64,000 nt of DNA from Gnetum montanum (GCA_015680685.1 MNCI01021399.1:352664-416663); one strand, 5' to 3'. Positions 1-12,544 are shown, counted from the first letter of the stretch. A program made the numbers and translations. The notes: generated from the letters alone by a model not told the origin.

Positions 1-1273
1 CCATGCTAGGCATGGGGCCATTATCAATGCACATGTAGAAAATTATAGTTACAAAGTAGCCAAAATGCACAAATCAAATTCATAGGAATTCAAAAAATGT
101 TATACTAGTTTTATGTAAAAAGAAAAATATAAACAAAAGGTCCTCAACCACACATAAATAAAATAAAATAAAAATTATGAATTTCAATTGCTAAATGAGT
201 AAGCACTACACCAGCACATGATAAATAGTGCACCACATGCTTTGCATAGACCTCTAAAAGATGACCTCAATGTAACCTATCAATCATGTTGTTGGTACCA
301 ATTGCCCCTTAGAGAGAGAAAGTGATATAAAGGAATTCCATTTAGAAAAGAAAAGAAATAAAATCAAGAGAAAAGATAAGCCACCTAAAAAATGTTTGAA
401 AATAGCATATTTTTAAATTATAAAACATGCTAATAACTACATAATTTGTAATGAATTGATTTTCATTTTTTAAAAAAGAATTACATATTTACAAACGTTT
501 GTTAAAACATTTGTAACAGTGATGCAGCGGGTAGCCAATCTTTCTTTTTAAAATGTGTAGCGGCTTGCAACACATGTCCATCAGCAGCCATTGTTTTATT
601 TTGTTCTTCTATTTTCTCTGACCACATGCAACCAATCTTTTAGCCTCTTGTTGCTGCGAGCCGTAGACGGTGGCCCTCTCTCTAGACGCTCTTCTACTGG
701 TAGGTGGTAGAACACGGTAGGAGTGTGAAACATGCGGCGAACATTAATAGCAGTTGTAAGTAGATTGCAGATGATAGTGTGCATGCCTTGCAATAGCAAT
801 TGCTGAATGATGATTTTTCTATTTTCTCAGACAAAAACAAACACATTTTCTTTCCTATTTTCTTTTCTGCCCATGTGACAAAGACCAACGCCCAACAGTG
901 GCGGTGCCAGTGATCCTCTTTTGGGATGTCCAGCCTCTATCTGGAGACCGGTGGCTGAATCTTCCTTCTGCTTAGAGCACCAGATAAATTTGAATTTGAA
1001 TTTGAATTTTTTTTTGTGTTATTTATTTTACTCAAAAACTACACAAATGTTTAAATTTGATTTTTAATATTTTTCAAAACATAACAGAACACTCCTAAAA
1101 TTAAATTTAAGTTTCAATATTGTGTTTAAAATATTATTATTATTATTTTTCACATAACTCTTTCCAGCTGAGACTATTCCCGGGTTTCCGTACCCATACG
1201 AGAGGCACCCTAGACGATAGTCTCCTAAAACAAGTTTTCACATGTTGTCGCATGTCCAAAATTTACATGTCAA
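1..1273 (+). repeat. Degenerate LTR of gypsy family A (copy A1), left end outside window
   Basis: The first bases resemble the family A LTR start seen at 48389, 55113 and 59715. From about 650 the match to those LTRs is clear: the stretch around 690-800, the caccagata/AT-rich block and the 1166-1260 block with a CCCGGGTTTCC core and a GATAGTCTCCTAA motif. The LTR seems to end at CAACA (1273), the inverse of the TGTTG start. The middle (about 30-640) is too diverged to align by eye and may contain an unrelated insertion. Small minus-strand reading frames in it are LTR sequence, not genes. Confidence 0.65.
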
Positions 1274-2480
1274 CACCTTGTCTAAGAGGTATTCTAAGGA
1301 TATCTAGCATGGATTTGAACCTATGCATTCTTCTTCTTAGGCCATCATTAGGTATAGTCTCTTGTTCTATTTCTGCCTCATCATTTGAGATTGATTGTTC
1401 TTCTTGAATCACTTGTTCATATGCCAAAATGCCATCATCATTTTCTTCTTTATCTACAATCATACCTTTTTGAGCCACATTATTAACATCTTTAGATATT
1501 CATCACTCTTAATATGAGATGTTTCAAAAATATTTAATGTTAGTAAATTTAAACAATGATAAGCTTTTGAATGGCTAAAATATCGAATAAATAAACCATC
1601 TTCACAATGGCTATCAAGTTTATGAACATTATCTTGATTATTAATATAGCACTTACTACCAAAAATTTTGAAATATTGAACATTAGTCATTTTGTCATAC
1701 CACATTTGATAAGAAGTCTTACTATTATCAACTCTTATCAAACATTTGTTGATGAGATACACAACTATTCTAGCTACCTCATTCCATGGATACTTTAGTA
1801 CATTCTTCTCATTCATCATTGATGAAATCATCTCAAGTATAGTTCTATTTTTCTTCTATATGACACCATTTTTCTCAGGTGTTCTTATTGATGAGAACTA
1901 TCTCTTGATGCTTGAATCTCTACATAGCTCATAAAATTCATTTGAGGTGAACTCACCTCCATTATTAGTCCTAATGGGTTTGATTTTAAGCCTTGTTTCA
2001 GTTTCAATCATACTTTTAAATGCCTTAAGAAGTTTAAATACATCATACTTTTTCTCAATACATGTTAGCGATGACATTCTAGTATAATAAACAACAATAA
2101 GAAACAAATATTTTTATCATCAAAACCAGTTATATCGAAAGGCCCATAGACATCCACATGTAGTAATTCAAGCTCACCTTTATAATGAAAATTCACTAGC
2201 TTGAAGGTAGCTCTAGTTTGCTTACCATGTTGGCATGCAGAACATACCTCTTCTAGATGACTTACTTGAGGAATGCCTTTAATGTTTTGAGCCTTGAAGA
2301 GAGCTTGTTTGTTTCTTGAGCTTAAGTGTTCTAGCCTTTTATGCCATAACCTACTACTACTTATCCTAGAAATAAGAGTTAGACATTGAGGATGCTCATT
2401 TATAGAATATAAATTATTTCTTTCTCGAGTAACATAAGCTTTAAAATCCTTTTCTTTAATCTCTAATATACATTTCTCAT
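1274..2480 (-). pseudogene. Copia element E: integrase region, broken
   Basis: Read on the minus strand this is the Ty1/copia GAG-pre-integrase and integrase region. A CSACQHGK motif (about 2225-2250) is the zinc-binding segment before the integrase. An IRTNNGGEF motif near 1960 matches the second catalytic Asp block (usually SDNGGEF), with the Asp changed to Asn. The stretch at 1460-1831 matches the integrase C-terminal part (YLINKCLI, KTSYQMW, FKIFGSKCYI). Several stops and frameshifts interrupt it. The pieces at 1274-1478 look like the linker between integrase and reverse transcriptase. RT and RNase H are absent because the family A LTR starts exactly where they should follow. Confidence 0.8.
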
Positions 2481-2499
2481 TTATGAAACAAATATTATA

Positions 2500-2960
2500 A
2501 CCTTCTCTTTAAAATTGTCCTATGTTTAATAAATTATAATGTAAGATATTAACAAAATAAATATTATGAACTTCAGAAAAATTATTATGAATTTTAACTA
2601 AGCCAATACCTCTTACCACGTCTTTACCTTTGTTATTGAAGCTTACTTTTCCTTCATTAAATGTTTTTAGTATGATAAATTTTTCTCTATCATCAATCAT
2701 ATATTGAGAGCATCAAGAAACCATGTCTTTGGGTTGTAAGAGCTCTTTAAGACTAATTGTATGAGGAGAGCTCTTCCATTAAATGGTCTCCAAACTTGTT
2801 GTTCTATTCTATTATTTCTTGAAAAGTGCTTAGTAGCATGGGAATAACACATATTTTCATAATGAGAAAAGTTACTAGTTCTACAATTTCTTAATTTATG
2901 GCCTAGCATTTCACAATTAAAATAATATCTATAGAAGAAATGAGTCATCATTCTTAGGGC
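2500..2960 (-). pseudogene. Copia element E: zinc knuckle and protease region, broken
   Basis: Minus-strand frames show a zinc-knuckle-like segment (CEMLGHKLRNC, 2860-2920). A WFLD start follows (near 2710) where copia protease normally reads WFLDSGCS; here the frame shifts at once. The protease C-terminal half is at 2509-2700 (VSFNNKGKDVVRGIG and NILHYNLLNIGQF). The order gag, zinc knuckle, protease, integrase is that of Ty1/copia. The active-site DSG is not intact, so no working protease is expected. Confidence 0.75.
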
Positions 2961-4600
2961 ATACCTGATGATTGGAATTCTTGAAGTAGGAAGAATTCCC
3001 TTACTTGTTTATGAGCTAACAATTTGTGAGTATGAAGGCCAAGTTTGAACATTTATCTTCTAGGTTGATACTTTTATTAAAGACAATCTTTTTGAGCATC
3101 TAGACTCATAGCTAAGACTCCTCATGTCATCGCTTGATCATTTGTTATTGATAATATCCTTGAGCTATTCCAATCTATGAGTATACCTGGTAAATAAATC
3201 AGATATGACATGAGTAACCTTATCTCTCATATCCTTCTTTAGCATTAGCACCTTCTCTGTTAGCTTTAAATTTTCTTGTTCAGCTAATTCAAGTTTCATC
3301 CTATAACTCTTGATTTCTTGCTTCCTTTCTTTTAAAACATTATTTAATTTTCCATTAACTTTTACCACCATCTCCAATTTCTCCCTTAGCTTTTCTATAT
3401 CGATGTTCTCAATTTCTTTGTATTTAGTTTTAGCTGTGTTTAATAAGTTTGGTTCATCTTCATCTTCACTTAAACCTACAGTCTTGGTAGTACTAGAAGT
3501 TTCTTGGTCATTTGAGTTAGTATACATAAGGCTTTGAAAATCATCATCTACATCACAATTTTCAATCATGGCTAGAAATGAAAATAAATCTTATGTAACA
3601 ATATCAATATTATTAGTTATTATATTAGCATAAGCAAAATGAGTAAGAATTTTTTTTCAACATCCTCGATTTCTAGACTAATTTCTAAATGCTCTAATTG
3701 GTTTTGTATTTTAGCTAATTGAGCTTTTAATTTATCAAACCTATACTGAGTGTTCTTTGGCCTAACCTTGGTCATATGATTTATTTTATTTTCTTCATCT
3801 TTCTTCTTTTTTTGGATACTTAGCAATCATATGACTTGTTTCATCACAATAATAACAAGAAAAATATTTTGTTAGCTTCTTATCAACCTTCATATTTTTG
3901 AGTCTTTTAAACTTTCTATTAAAATTAGCAATCTCCTTATCAGAATTAGAATCTAATGTTGATGGTTCCTCCTTGTATACATTTTCTTCAACTTTAGCTT
4001 AGTAGGCAATTTGCTCCTTTTTTCTAGAAATACTAGCTCTTCCTTTCTTGATTTGAAAGGCTAAAAGAATACTATAGAGCTAAGTGACCATTAATTTAGT
4101 GAGATCTTTAGCTACTTTTATGGATGATACCTTTACTTCAAATCTAGTAGGTAAAATAAAAAAAAAATCTAAGAGATTAAATCATCAAACTATGCTTCAC
4201 GAAGCATAGTTTTCTCACAAACAACATCATCTATTTGGCTAAAGAAATTATTGATATTTTCATTCTCTTCCATCTTCAAAGCATTAAAATGTGTTGTTAA
4301 AGTCAATAGTTTAGACTTCTTTACTTTATCATCTCCTTCATAAATAACTTGAAGATGCTTTCACATATCTTTGGTTGATTAAAGATGAATAATCTTCATA
4401 CACATTACTTTATCCAAGCCACAAACAAAAGTGTTTATAGCTTGGTCAACATGTACAACATTATCGGTACCTTCACCAATTGCCTTCTAGACATCATCAC
4501 AATGTGCTAGAAGATATGTCTTCATCTTGAATGTCCATAGAGGATAATCCAAGCCATCAAACCATGGAGCTTTATTAGATGAGAAGTCTTGATTCTGCAT
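2960..4600 (-). pseudogene. Copia element E: gag, broken
   Basis: The gag start is the minus-strand ATG at 4598-4600. The N-terminus (APWFDG, then YPLWTFKMKTYL) matches the copia gag pattern of a short N-terminal motif followed by a W-x-xKM segment. A coiled-coil-like, Lys/Glu-rich stretch is open at 3165-3569, and another charged stretch lies at 3620-3826. At least six in-frame stops and shifts occur. It would have encoded the capsid protein of the element's particle. The long coiled-coil tail fits a copia gag with an extended linker. Confidence 0.7.
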
Positions 4601-4659
4601 AATGTCCAGGACAATGAAAAATTATAACAAAAATTATTAAGTGGAGAGATGTTGACTAG

Positions 4660-4672
4660 GCTCTAATACTAA
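4660..4672 (-). other. Decayed primer binding site of copia element E
   Basis: On the minus strand the sequence reads TTAGTATTAGAGC. The usual plant copia primer site, complementary to initiator Met tRNA, is TGGTATCAGAGC. It lies about 60 bases before the gag ATG and directly after the LTR edge, as expected. The differences are mostly G-to-A and C-to-T changes. Confidence 0.65.
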
Positions 4673-4674
4673 TT

Positions 4675-5600
4675 GTTATGTCTTAAATGTAAATAAAGGC
4701 ACTACAAGGGGTGGGGGGTGAATTAGGGCCTTATAAAAATTTTAGTTATACAAAGAGCACTAGAATGACTGGTACGAAAGATCCCAAAGACACTTAATGT
4801 AGAAAACAATAAATAGACACCAAGCTTTTAAGGTGGTTTAGCTACTAGATTAGACAACCACCTCCACCATAAAACTCTCCCTAGATCCTAGGAACTAGAA
4901 TGCTTTATTAATCAAAGAAAATTATAGGGCTTCCTTTACAATCTTGGACTAAGCACAACCAATAGGCTCGAAGTCACAGAAATTCACATTAATAGAATAG
5001 AGAAAGGAAAATACTCTATCTTGTTTCAACATAGAGACTCAAGAGTTACAAAGCTTTCTGAGAAAAAGAAAACATAGCTTTTATAGAAAAGAGACAGAGA
5101 GATATTGAGAAGAAGAGGAGAAGCATAGAAGAAGAAATTCTAGTTCAAGCACAATGATAAAACAAAAATTATAGAGTTGAGCTAGAAATCTTCGATTTAT
5201 AATCCATATTCTTTTTAGACATTTTTAGAGTTGTTCCTCAAGACGTTGCTAATATGCTAGAGAATCATGAGAAGTAATAAGCTATAACCATTACCAATCC
5301 ATTGGGAAGGTTGGCTGAAGAAGAAGAAGAAGATGTATTTGTTACATCCTAGCTCCCATTACTGCATTTGGTATGAGCATTAAAAGCTTAGTAGAGAAAA
5401 AAAAACTATCATTTCATTTTTGTCACTAATGATTCCTTTGCTTCTCATGGAAATAACAAGCCCTACTTGTGTTGGAGATGATGGCTTTTTAAGCTTCAAC
5501 TAACAATTCCCATTTTTTCATTAATGAGATTCAGCTTACTTCAATAATAGTATAGACTCTAGCTTTTTCATATAATAGATTTTTTCAATATACGCTTATA
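4675..5600 (-). repeat. Probable 5' LTR of copia element E (far edge uncertain)
   Basis: The LTR edge is placed just beyond the primer site, where the plus strand reads TTATGTCTTAAATG. The body has a G-rich GGGGTGGGGGGTGAATTAGGG stretch near 4710, of a kind common at the ends of plant copia LTRs. The matching LTR is lost with the RT end of the element, so the outer border cannot be set by comparison. 5600 is a cautious guess; the LTR could reach past 7000. Confidence 0.4.
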
Positions 5601-5864
5601 ATGCCCCTTTTATTTTTGTTTACATGGCATTGTTCTTTTTTTGGTGTAGCTAATATAAAATTAAAATCTGGTTTTAAATTTGTTCTAGCCTTAAGAAAGC
5701 TATTAGAGCCAACTTATATTCTTTAATATATGAGCTTTCCTTCTACTTAGGTTGACATGATAATTAGCTCTTTAATTAAAATATGATTTTTATTTATTTT
5801 CTTAGCTTTTCTATTTCTTTTTTTAAAAAATAAGCTTTCTTGTAAGTGCAATAAAAGGAGTTGA

Positions 5865-6530
5865 TGTGGTAGAGTTATTTGGGAAGAGCTTTGTAGAACC
5901 AAAAAATGATTCTAAAGATTAGTTCTACAATCTAATGTGGCAAAGCACCCAATAGAACCAAAAATTGGTTTTGAAGCTTTTCTGAAAAGGGATGAGCTTT
6001 GTAACCAAGCTTGCTTGTGTGAAAGAAGGAAAACAAAATGTTGTGGTAGAGCTATTCTTTAACAAGCTTTCATAGAATTAGAAATGGTTCTAGAGTTGAT
6101 TCTACATAAGAGCTTACTTCAAAAGTTGACATGGTAGAGTCAATTATAGGAGCCCTTTGTAGAATCAAAGATGGTTCTACAAGCTAGTTCTATTTTAGCA
6201 CTTTCTTTTTGGACTAACACGGAAAAGCTATTTCTCATCCCTTTGTAGAACCAAAATATGGTTCTACAAGTTGAGCTTTATTAAAATTCTTTTGTGCACA
6301 TGCTCTTAAAACTATTTAGATCAACCCTAGTAAATTCCATAAAAACATCCTAACACAATAGAACCAATTCAAGCTATCTTTGTAAAGCTAAAATGAAGAG
6401 TTGAGCTACATCAAAGAATTGTTTGAGCACACATGATACTAAGTTGGTCGAGTCATTTTATAGAAGCTAAATGGAACCAAAAATGATTATATAGACCAAT
6501 TCTACATGCTAATTTGGCAAGAAAACACCT
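5865..6530. repeat. Degenerate tandem array with a palindromic core
   Basis: About seven diverged units of roughly 85-110 bp follow each other. Each carries a segment like TGTAGAACCAAA, a short spacer, then TGGTTCTACAA, so each core can fold on itself. Clear cores are near 5893, 5950, 6090, 6155, 6245, 6370 and 6465. Each unit starts with a word like TGTGGTAGAG. It may lie inside the long LTR of copia element E or be an independent minisatellite. No coding sense is seen. Confidence 0.6.
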
Positions 6531-8370
6531 CCCTACAAAAGATAAGATGAATGCTCAAATCTATGCAAAATGAAAACTCCACTGTAAAGCCAGACCTGAC
6601 ACCAAGCTTAAAACATGTAGCAAGGCTCCAAGATTAGGATAATCCATTCCATCCTACCAATTCCCTATCTTCAACAACAAAGAAATATTTGCCTCATTTT
6701 ACTTCAATGTGGGGCTCTTTTCATTCATAGAAGTAACCAACTCAATTTGCTTTAACCAAAGCCTTAACACAACCAATCTACTTTAACCTTAGCTCCAATA
6801 GCAATGATCTTCTTTCTTAAATGAAAGCTTCAATCCCACAACTGGATCTTAAATAATAAGTAGATTGTGCAATAGAGAAAAAGATAACCATACATTGAAA
6901 GCCATAACAAAGGAAGAAATAGAAAAAAAGTTCCAAGCTTCTACAAGACTAGGGAAAATGCTCCAATAACTAATTTCATTTCCTTCATCTAGACATGTGG
7001 TTTCTTTATGTTACAAGTTGGAAATCACTTGGTATTCTCTATGGCATGGTAGTTGGAAATGGCAGTTGGTAGTGGTAGTTGTTAAGGATGCAAGTGATTG
7101 TAATTACATAGGTGTATCATGTTGGCATTGATAATTTCCCAACAATTTTGACGATTATAACTTACAAAAGAACCCTTTTCGAGGAGGGTGAATCTAGCTT
7201 TCACTTTCTTTATCTTGAGTCATGCAAACTCAAATGAAGCTCATTATTTAATCTATGAGATCTAATGGAGATTTTGGATGTAAGATAGCATAATTTTGAA
7301 TCCAATTATTGGCCAAGAGTTAAAGGCTTAAGGCCTATTCTTGATTTTTAAATGAAGTCACCCCCCAAATGAAATGCTAAAATACGTAGTACCCCTTAAC
7401 TAATGGTTTATGAATAGTTTCTACAACGCCTTAACTATAGCTTTATTTACTTCATTTCTTTGCATTTGGAATTACCTTCGATCACTTGGTTTCTACTCTA
7501 TTTGGAAGATTTGGTGTGTAGATATTTTCCAACAACAAAAGCGTAACTATGACATCTCTTTAGATATCAAATACGAGATTCTCAAAAATGTCACTTTTTA
7601 ACTACAACTTCAATCATTATAGCTTCCATTGAAAGCTAAATAATTAATTTGTTTTCTATAGTTAATTTCTTTTTATTTTGGTGGCTCAAGGATGAAAAGC
7701 TTTTAAGCTTTTGTTGCTATTTTTTTGTTTATCTCTACTTGATGTATTTTTTTTTAGAGATAGTTTTCTCCTCTTTATAAGAAATCCTTTAATAAGAAGT
7801 GAACACCCATGGGAGCACTTCTGAATAAGGACAATGCCTAATCCTTTTCCTATCATAGAACAAATATTGTTCAAGATTAGTTGTAAGGATGAAAATTTAA
7901 AAAGGCATTCCAAAAATCATTGGGCTTTTTATTTAGACTCTCTTTTCAATGATATAATGTACTCTAATATTTTTAAATATTAGTATTCATTTTTAAAAAA
8001 AAATTTACAACCAACTTTTCCTTGCTTACCCCCATCCCCTCCCCACCACCTTTGCGCACCCACCCTACCCCCACGCCCCNCATATACCCCATTATCTCAT
8101 TTAAAACTAAACTATACCCCTTCTCATGCAATCTTGAACCTATAATCTTTGAATTATAAAAATGTATTTTTAAAAAAACTCAACCCTAAAAAAGCTATCA
8201 TTTATACAAACTAACAACCTAACATAACTCCTCCTAGACTACCAATAACAATCTAACATACCAATTAACTTAACCCTCTATGCTACCATTTGACAAATTA
8301 AAAATCTAACATTTTCCTTTCTTCAACTAGTTACATTTTAGATTGTGATCTACTCAATTTCATTACATCA
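6531..8370. other. No recognisable gene; AT-rich DNA with an N at 8080
   Basis: I see no coding sequence with family resemblance here. Short open frames (7410-7601 plus, 7686-7913 minus) have no recognisable motif and lie in AT-rich DNA. A C-rich stretch (8030-8080) runs into a single N at 8080, an assembly join or unresolved base. Part of the left side may belong to the LTR of copia element E. Confidence 0.6.
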
Positions 8371-9010
8371 AATATTGCAAATCTGGCTATACCATATATC
8401 AAAAATTTAGCTAGGATCCCTACAAATTTGTTAATCTATACATTGCATATTCACCTGTGATTTCTCAATTTCTACTATGCTTAAAGATTTCATTTTGCCA
8501 AGTATGTTTTATATTTAACTTTGCATTTCTTTTCTTTAGCTATTGTGTCTCTTTGGATTTCTTTTTTATTACTTCCACATCTCTAAATTTTATTTTGGAC
8601 CTCTAGAATTTTATTTTTTGATTTTTTTCTACTTTTGGATCTACTAATTCTATTTTAGGCTTTTGAAATAATTTTATTTCAATATTTTTTATTTTCGTGT
8701 AATCTACATAATTTTATCACATTGCATACCTTGTAATTCTATCAATTTATATACTACTTTATGCCTATGATTTTTATAATTCTATTATGTTCAAATATTT
8801 GATTTTTGTTAAGTATGTTTTATGTTTTTATGAAAATCTTTTTTTACTTTCAAACCACATAGGGTGCAATTCTATTAATTTGTATACAACATGTTTGCTA
8901 GGATTTATGCAAGTCTATTACACTTGAATTTCTAATTTTCATTAGGTATGTTTGTATTTTTTTTTCAAATTTTTTTAACTTTCAAATTTGCTCGGGAAGT
9001 GTATTTCATG
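8370..9010. repeat. Degenerate repeat, about three units
   Basis: Three diverged segments share the order: TATACA-like word, CTATGATTT-like word, AATTCTATTA-like word, a TTTCATTTTG/GATTTTTGTT stretch and AAGTATGTTTTAT. They sit near 8430-8520, 8735-8830 and 8880-8960. The similarity is loose and the units differ in spacing. It is probably an old AT-rich repeat. Confidence 0.4.
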
Positions 9011-9021
9011 TATAAGGCTAT

Positions 9022-9255
9022 GATATATCACTTGCCAAAAAAGAGGCATTTTCTTTCTTTTTGATATTTAAATTACATAATTGCAAATATTAATAATATA
9101 TCATTTGCTAAAAAAGAGGCATTTTCTTTTTTATTTTTCATTTGATATTTAAATTACATAATTGCAAATACTAATAATATATCACTTGCTTAAAAAGAGG
9201 CATTTTCTTTTTCATTTTTCATTTGATATTTAAATTACATAACTTTCTTAATATT
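9022..9255. repeat. Three-copy minisatellite, units of 73-81 bp
   Basis: Units start at 9023, 9096 and 9177 with ATATATCA. Each then has an AAAAGAGGCATTTTC block, a T-rich stretch, GATATTTAAATTACATAA and, in the first two, TTGCAAATA. The second and third unit also share an extra ATTTTTCATTT segment missing from the first, which explains the two unit lengths. A run of A follows at 9270-9287. Confidence 0.8.
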
Positions 9256-9287
9256 AATTTTTTGTAGTGCAAAAAAAAAAAAAAAAA

Positions 9288-9470
9288 CATGGGTAAGAAA
9301 TAGGAAAAGTAGATGTCGACTTAGTTAGCTACACAAAATAGTAGCCCATCTAAAAATAGTAATTTAGCTACAACTAATTTAAATAACTCTGATAATCAAA
9401 AGTAATCTAATGAAATAGAAGACAAAAATATTGTTAATGATAATGATCAAGCTGAATATTCATGCTAACT
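9288..9470 (+). pseudogene. Short decayed reading frame, family unknown
   Basis: Directly after an A-run the sequence reads as one frame from ATG at 9289 (MGKK) to about 9465. Stops occur where Gln or similar codons would fit, and the rest is polar and Asn/Ser-rich. Keeping one frame over roughly 60 codons in such AT-rich DNA is suggestive of a decayed N-terminal protein segment, perhaps from a DNA transposon or retroelement, but no family motif is visible. Confidence 0.2.
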
Positions 9471-9825
9471 ATTATGAAATAGAAAATAATCAATAGGAAG
9501 TAACTTCAAAATATTTACATTATAATAAAAAATATATATAATTTATTTCAAATTATTAAAAATACTATTTTTATTCATAGCACTCAATTTTCTTTCTATT
9601 TCCAATTTCTTTAACCAATACATCAACGAACGCTAATTCAAACAAGAACAGTAACAAACTTTATCATTTAAAAAAACATTTAAATTATTTTTCATATTTA
9701 ACTTTAAAAATGTCATATTGATTAAAATAATTTATGTCAAAAAAATTTTGAACATTATACTTTAAAATAACTTATAGATATTTGGATAAATACAAAACTT
9801 CTAAATATTATAGAATTTTAATTTA

Positions 9826-10195
9826 AACAACGAAGTTTGAAAACTATTAAAGATACCAAAAGACAATTATAAAAACTTAAGAAAAAAATCATTTTGATAA
9901 TAGGCCATGATCTCCTATATTAAATGCTTCTCATGAATTTATCATCTACTATAGTAGTTAAAGATTTGTCAACATTTCAATATGTCAACATTTCAATAAA
10001 AATAACTTATAGGCAATGAGGCTATAACAATTTATTCCAAAAAGATTGTTCATAAGAAACAAACAAAATGTGTTGCAAATTATGATGATACTTTTCCATT
10101 CTTCAATGAACAAGACTTGCATAGATTTTTTGAATTAACCCCTAAACTTAACATTTTCAGCTACAAAATTTATTTTCATTTTATTGATAGATGAC
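9826..10195 (+). repeat. Dispersed direct repeat, copy 1
   Basis: This segment matches 11135-11550 in the same orientation. Shared words include ACTATAGTAGTTAA, GGCAATGAGG/GGCGATGGGA next to CTATAACAATTTAT, and CTTCAATGAACAAGAC/CTTCACTAATAAGAC, up to a TTATTTTCATT block. It probably marks two copies of one old AT-rich element. No ORF or terminal signature is visible. Confidence 0.6.
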
Positions 10196-11134
10196 AAAGC
10201 AAATCATTGGACTTTAGTTCTAGCCTAGGGTCGCAAGGCCGTACAAGGGCTTGCACAGCACTGCAAGGGGTGTGAGACCCTAAAGAGGCTTACCTAGCCT
10301 TGCAAAGGACCACACTTGACTTTAGTTCCAGCCTACTTTGTCTAAAAACTCAATGTATTTAGATAGCCTTCATTTACACAATGAGTATTCTAGTGCTGCA
10401 ACAGACACAATATTATGATTAAATCATAATCATGAGCTAATATATTGCAAATAATTCAATGTCAATAAGTGGACAATAACAAAAGGTAAAAAATATACCA
10501 ACACAAAAGAACAACTATGACTATGGAATATTTATTATAGGATATACAAACTACATGGCAAAAGTAGTACCTTTGCACAATTTAGAGTTCACTAAAGGTG
10601 ACATTTACAATATAAAAGGTGACATTTACAATATAAAAGAAAACATAGTTTTGGATCTACGTAGTTGTAAACATGAGTTTTGTTCAAAATTATCAAGGAT
10701 TGATAGCTCAACAATAGTAACTACAAACACTTACATCAAACTTTCCTCAATGTGCAAAACAAAGTGAAAAATAAAAACATATTTCAAAATCATATTCAAC
10801 TTAAATATTATCAAATTCTTTAAAACTTACGTTACCCTCCAATTGCAACAACCAATTTTGTATAATCTCAACAATAAGAACGCACACCTACATTGACCTA
10901 TTCTTAGGTACAAATCAAGTTATACTACATACTTTTAATAACTATTTTCAACATACATATTACTTTGTGTGTAACTTAAATATTTTACTTCCTTTCTAGT
11001 TTATAATTTTTGAAATATAATAATGAAATTTCATCTATATTTAAGAATCAAAACAATAACAATGCTTCATGGATGGCTTCTTTATATTTGGGTAAGTGCA
11101 ATATCTATGGCAAAGATATTTGTAAAATTTCATT
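10196..11134. other. Spacer between direct repeats; no gene recognised
   Basis: This AT-rich spacer holds a GC-richer island (10225-10320, with repeated GCAAGG words) and a perfect 20-bp tandem duplication of an AAAGGTGACATTTACAATAT unit at 10595-10636. The small frame at 10555-10767 spans that duplication and has no recognisable domain. Confidence 0.5.
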
Positions 11135-11550
11135 TTAAACAGTGTAGCGCAGAAACTATAAAGTATATAAAAAGGCAATTATCAAGCCTTGAAAGAAAAA
11201 TCATTTCAATAATGCTTCATAATCTATTTGGTGAAATGCTTTTAATGAATTCACTATTTACTATAGTAGTTAACAATTTGTCCACATTTCAACAACTACA
11301 AATTATAGGCGATGGGAACTATAACAATTTATGACAAAAAGATGGTTCATAATGAGCAAACAAATCCATTGCACATTATGGTTACTGCTTTTTCTTACCA
11401 CCATGCATTTTTCAAATAATTCACAATCAAATAATGAACAACTATCCATTCTTCACTAATAAGACCTACATAGATTTTTTAATTTAACCTTGAACTTAAC
11501 ATTCTCTGCTATAGAATTCATTTTCATTCCATTGCTTATTTACAACTATT
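11135..11550 (+). repeat. Dispersed direct repeat, copy 2
   Basis: This is the partner of 9826-10195, about 1.3 kb downstream and in the same orientation. It contains an extra 60-70 bp (about 11395-11455) absent from copy 1. The 103-codon frame at 11023-11334 overlaps it and has no family resemblance, so I do not call it a gene. Confidence 0.6.
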
Positions 11551-12539
11551 ATACCTCTTCCCACTAGCTTAAGCAATTGTGGCACTTTGAGTTTTATGTT
11601 GAAGGCATTAAACTATGAGTTTTGTGCATAGATTGAAAAATCAGATAGGATCGGGCAAATCCATAGCCTTTCTTATACATCATATCAAAAACTCGAAAAA
11701 AATCAATGTAAGAATTGCATTAAAATTTTCAATATTAGCAAAATATAGCAGTTATATCCACTCATGTTGGTAGTAGCATTTTCCAATTTTTTTCATCTAA
11801 GAGCTCAGTTAGAGTGGAAAATCAAATATAGAAATTTTAGTTTTTGGTTGGAATCAAAATTAGTCATAACCATATATTAAACTTAAAAAATCAATAAAAA
11901 TATCACACTATTTGTTAAATTAAATCTCGAGTCCAATTTTGAATTGACTTCAATGTTGTTTTGCGATTTTCATAGATTTTGTGATGAATTAAGGATTTCA
12001 CAAACTATGGTTTTGTGCTCTATCCATTGGCTTAAGTTGTTGTGGCACTTTTAACATTTGTGCCTAGAGGGATTCACTAAACTACCATTTTTTGTAAGAT
12101 ATTGTACGATGATTTTTGAAGAGAAATCCAACCCTCATCCTTAACTCTTGCAAAAAAGCAATCCTATCATAGCTAGAGTCAATACTTTAGCTCGTGTATG
12201 ATTTAGAACTTGTTAGTTTATTTCTTGGTTCACTTTCATATGTGACACATTAGGATTTGAATTGAGATTGTACCTGAAATTCAAACCAAAAGTAACATCT
12301 ATAGTTCACGGGGATGATTATCTTCATAAGAAGCACTTAGAAAGGAACCACATCCTATCCTAAAAATGTCTACTTCCTATCACTACATCAAGCCTTGTGC
12401 CATTCCTACTATAGTTTATAAATGATCAGTCTAGTGAAGAAGCATTCACCCACATGGATCATCTAATCTAGCATAAGAAAGAGATGCCCAACACTACAAC
12501 TAGGAACCAAGCAACATGACATGGGCATTGAAAAGTTAT
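11551..12539. other. No recognisable gene
   Basis: This AT-rich stretch leads up to the target site of gypsy element C. No coding sequence, RNA gene or repeat structure is recognised. It is the native left flank of element C, whose five-base target TGATT begins at 12540. Confidence 0.6.
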
Positions 12540-12544
12540 TGATT
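12540..12544. repeat. Target site duplication TGATT, left copy
   Basis: TGATT lies immediately left of the TGTTATATCCC LTR start and recurs at 28627-28631 immediately right of the LTR end TGTTACA. Five bases is the usual size for Ty3/gypsy elements. The match shows that 12545-28626 is one insertion despite its nested interruption. Confidence 0.85.
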
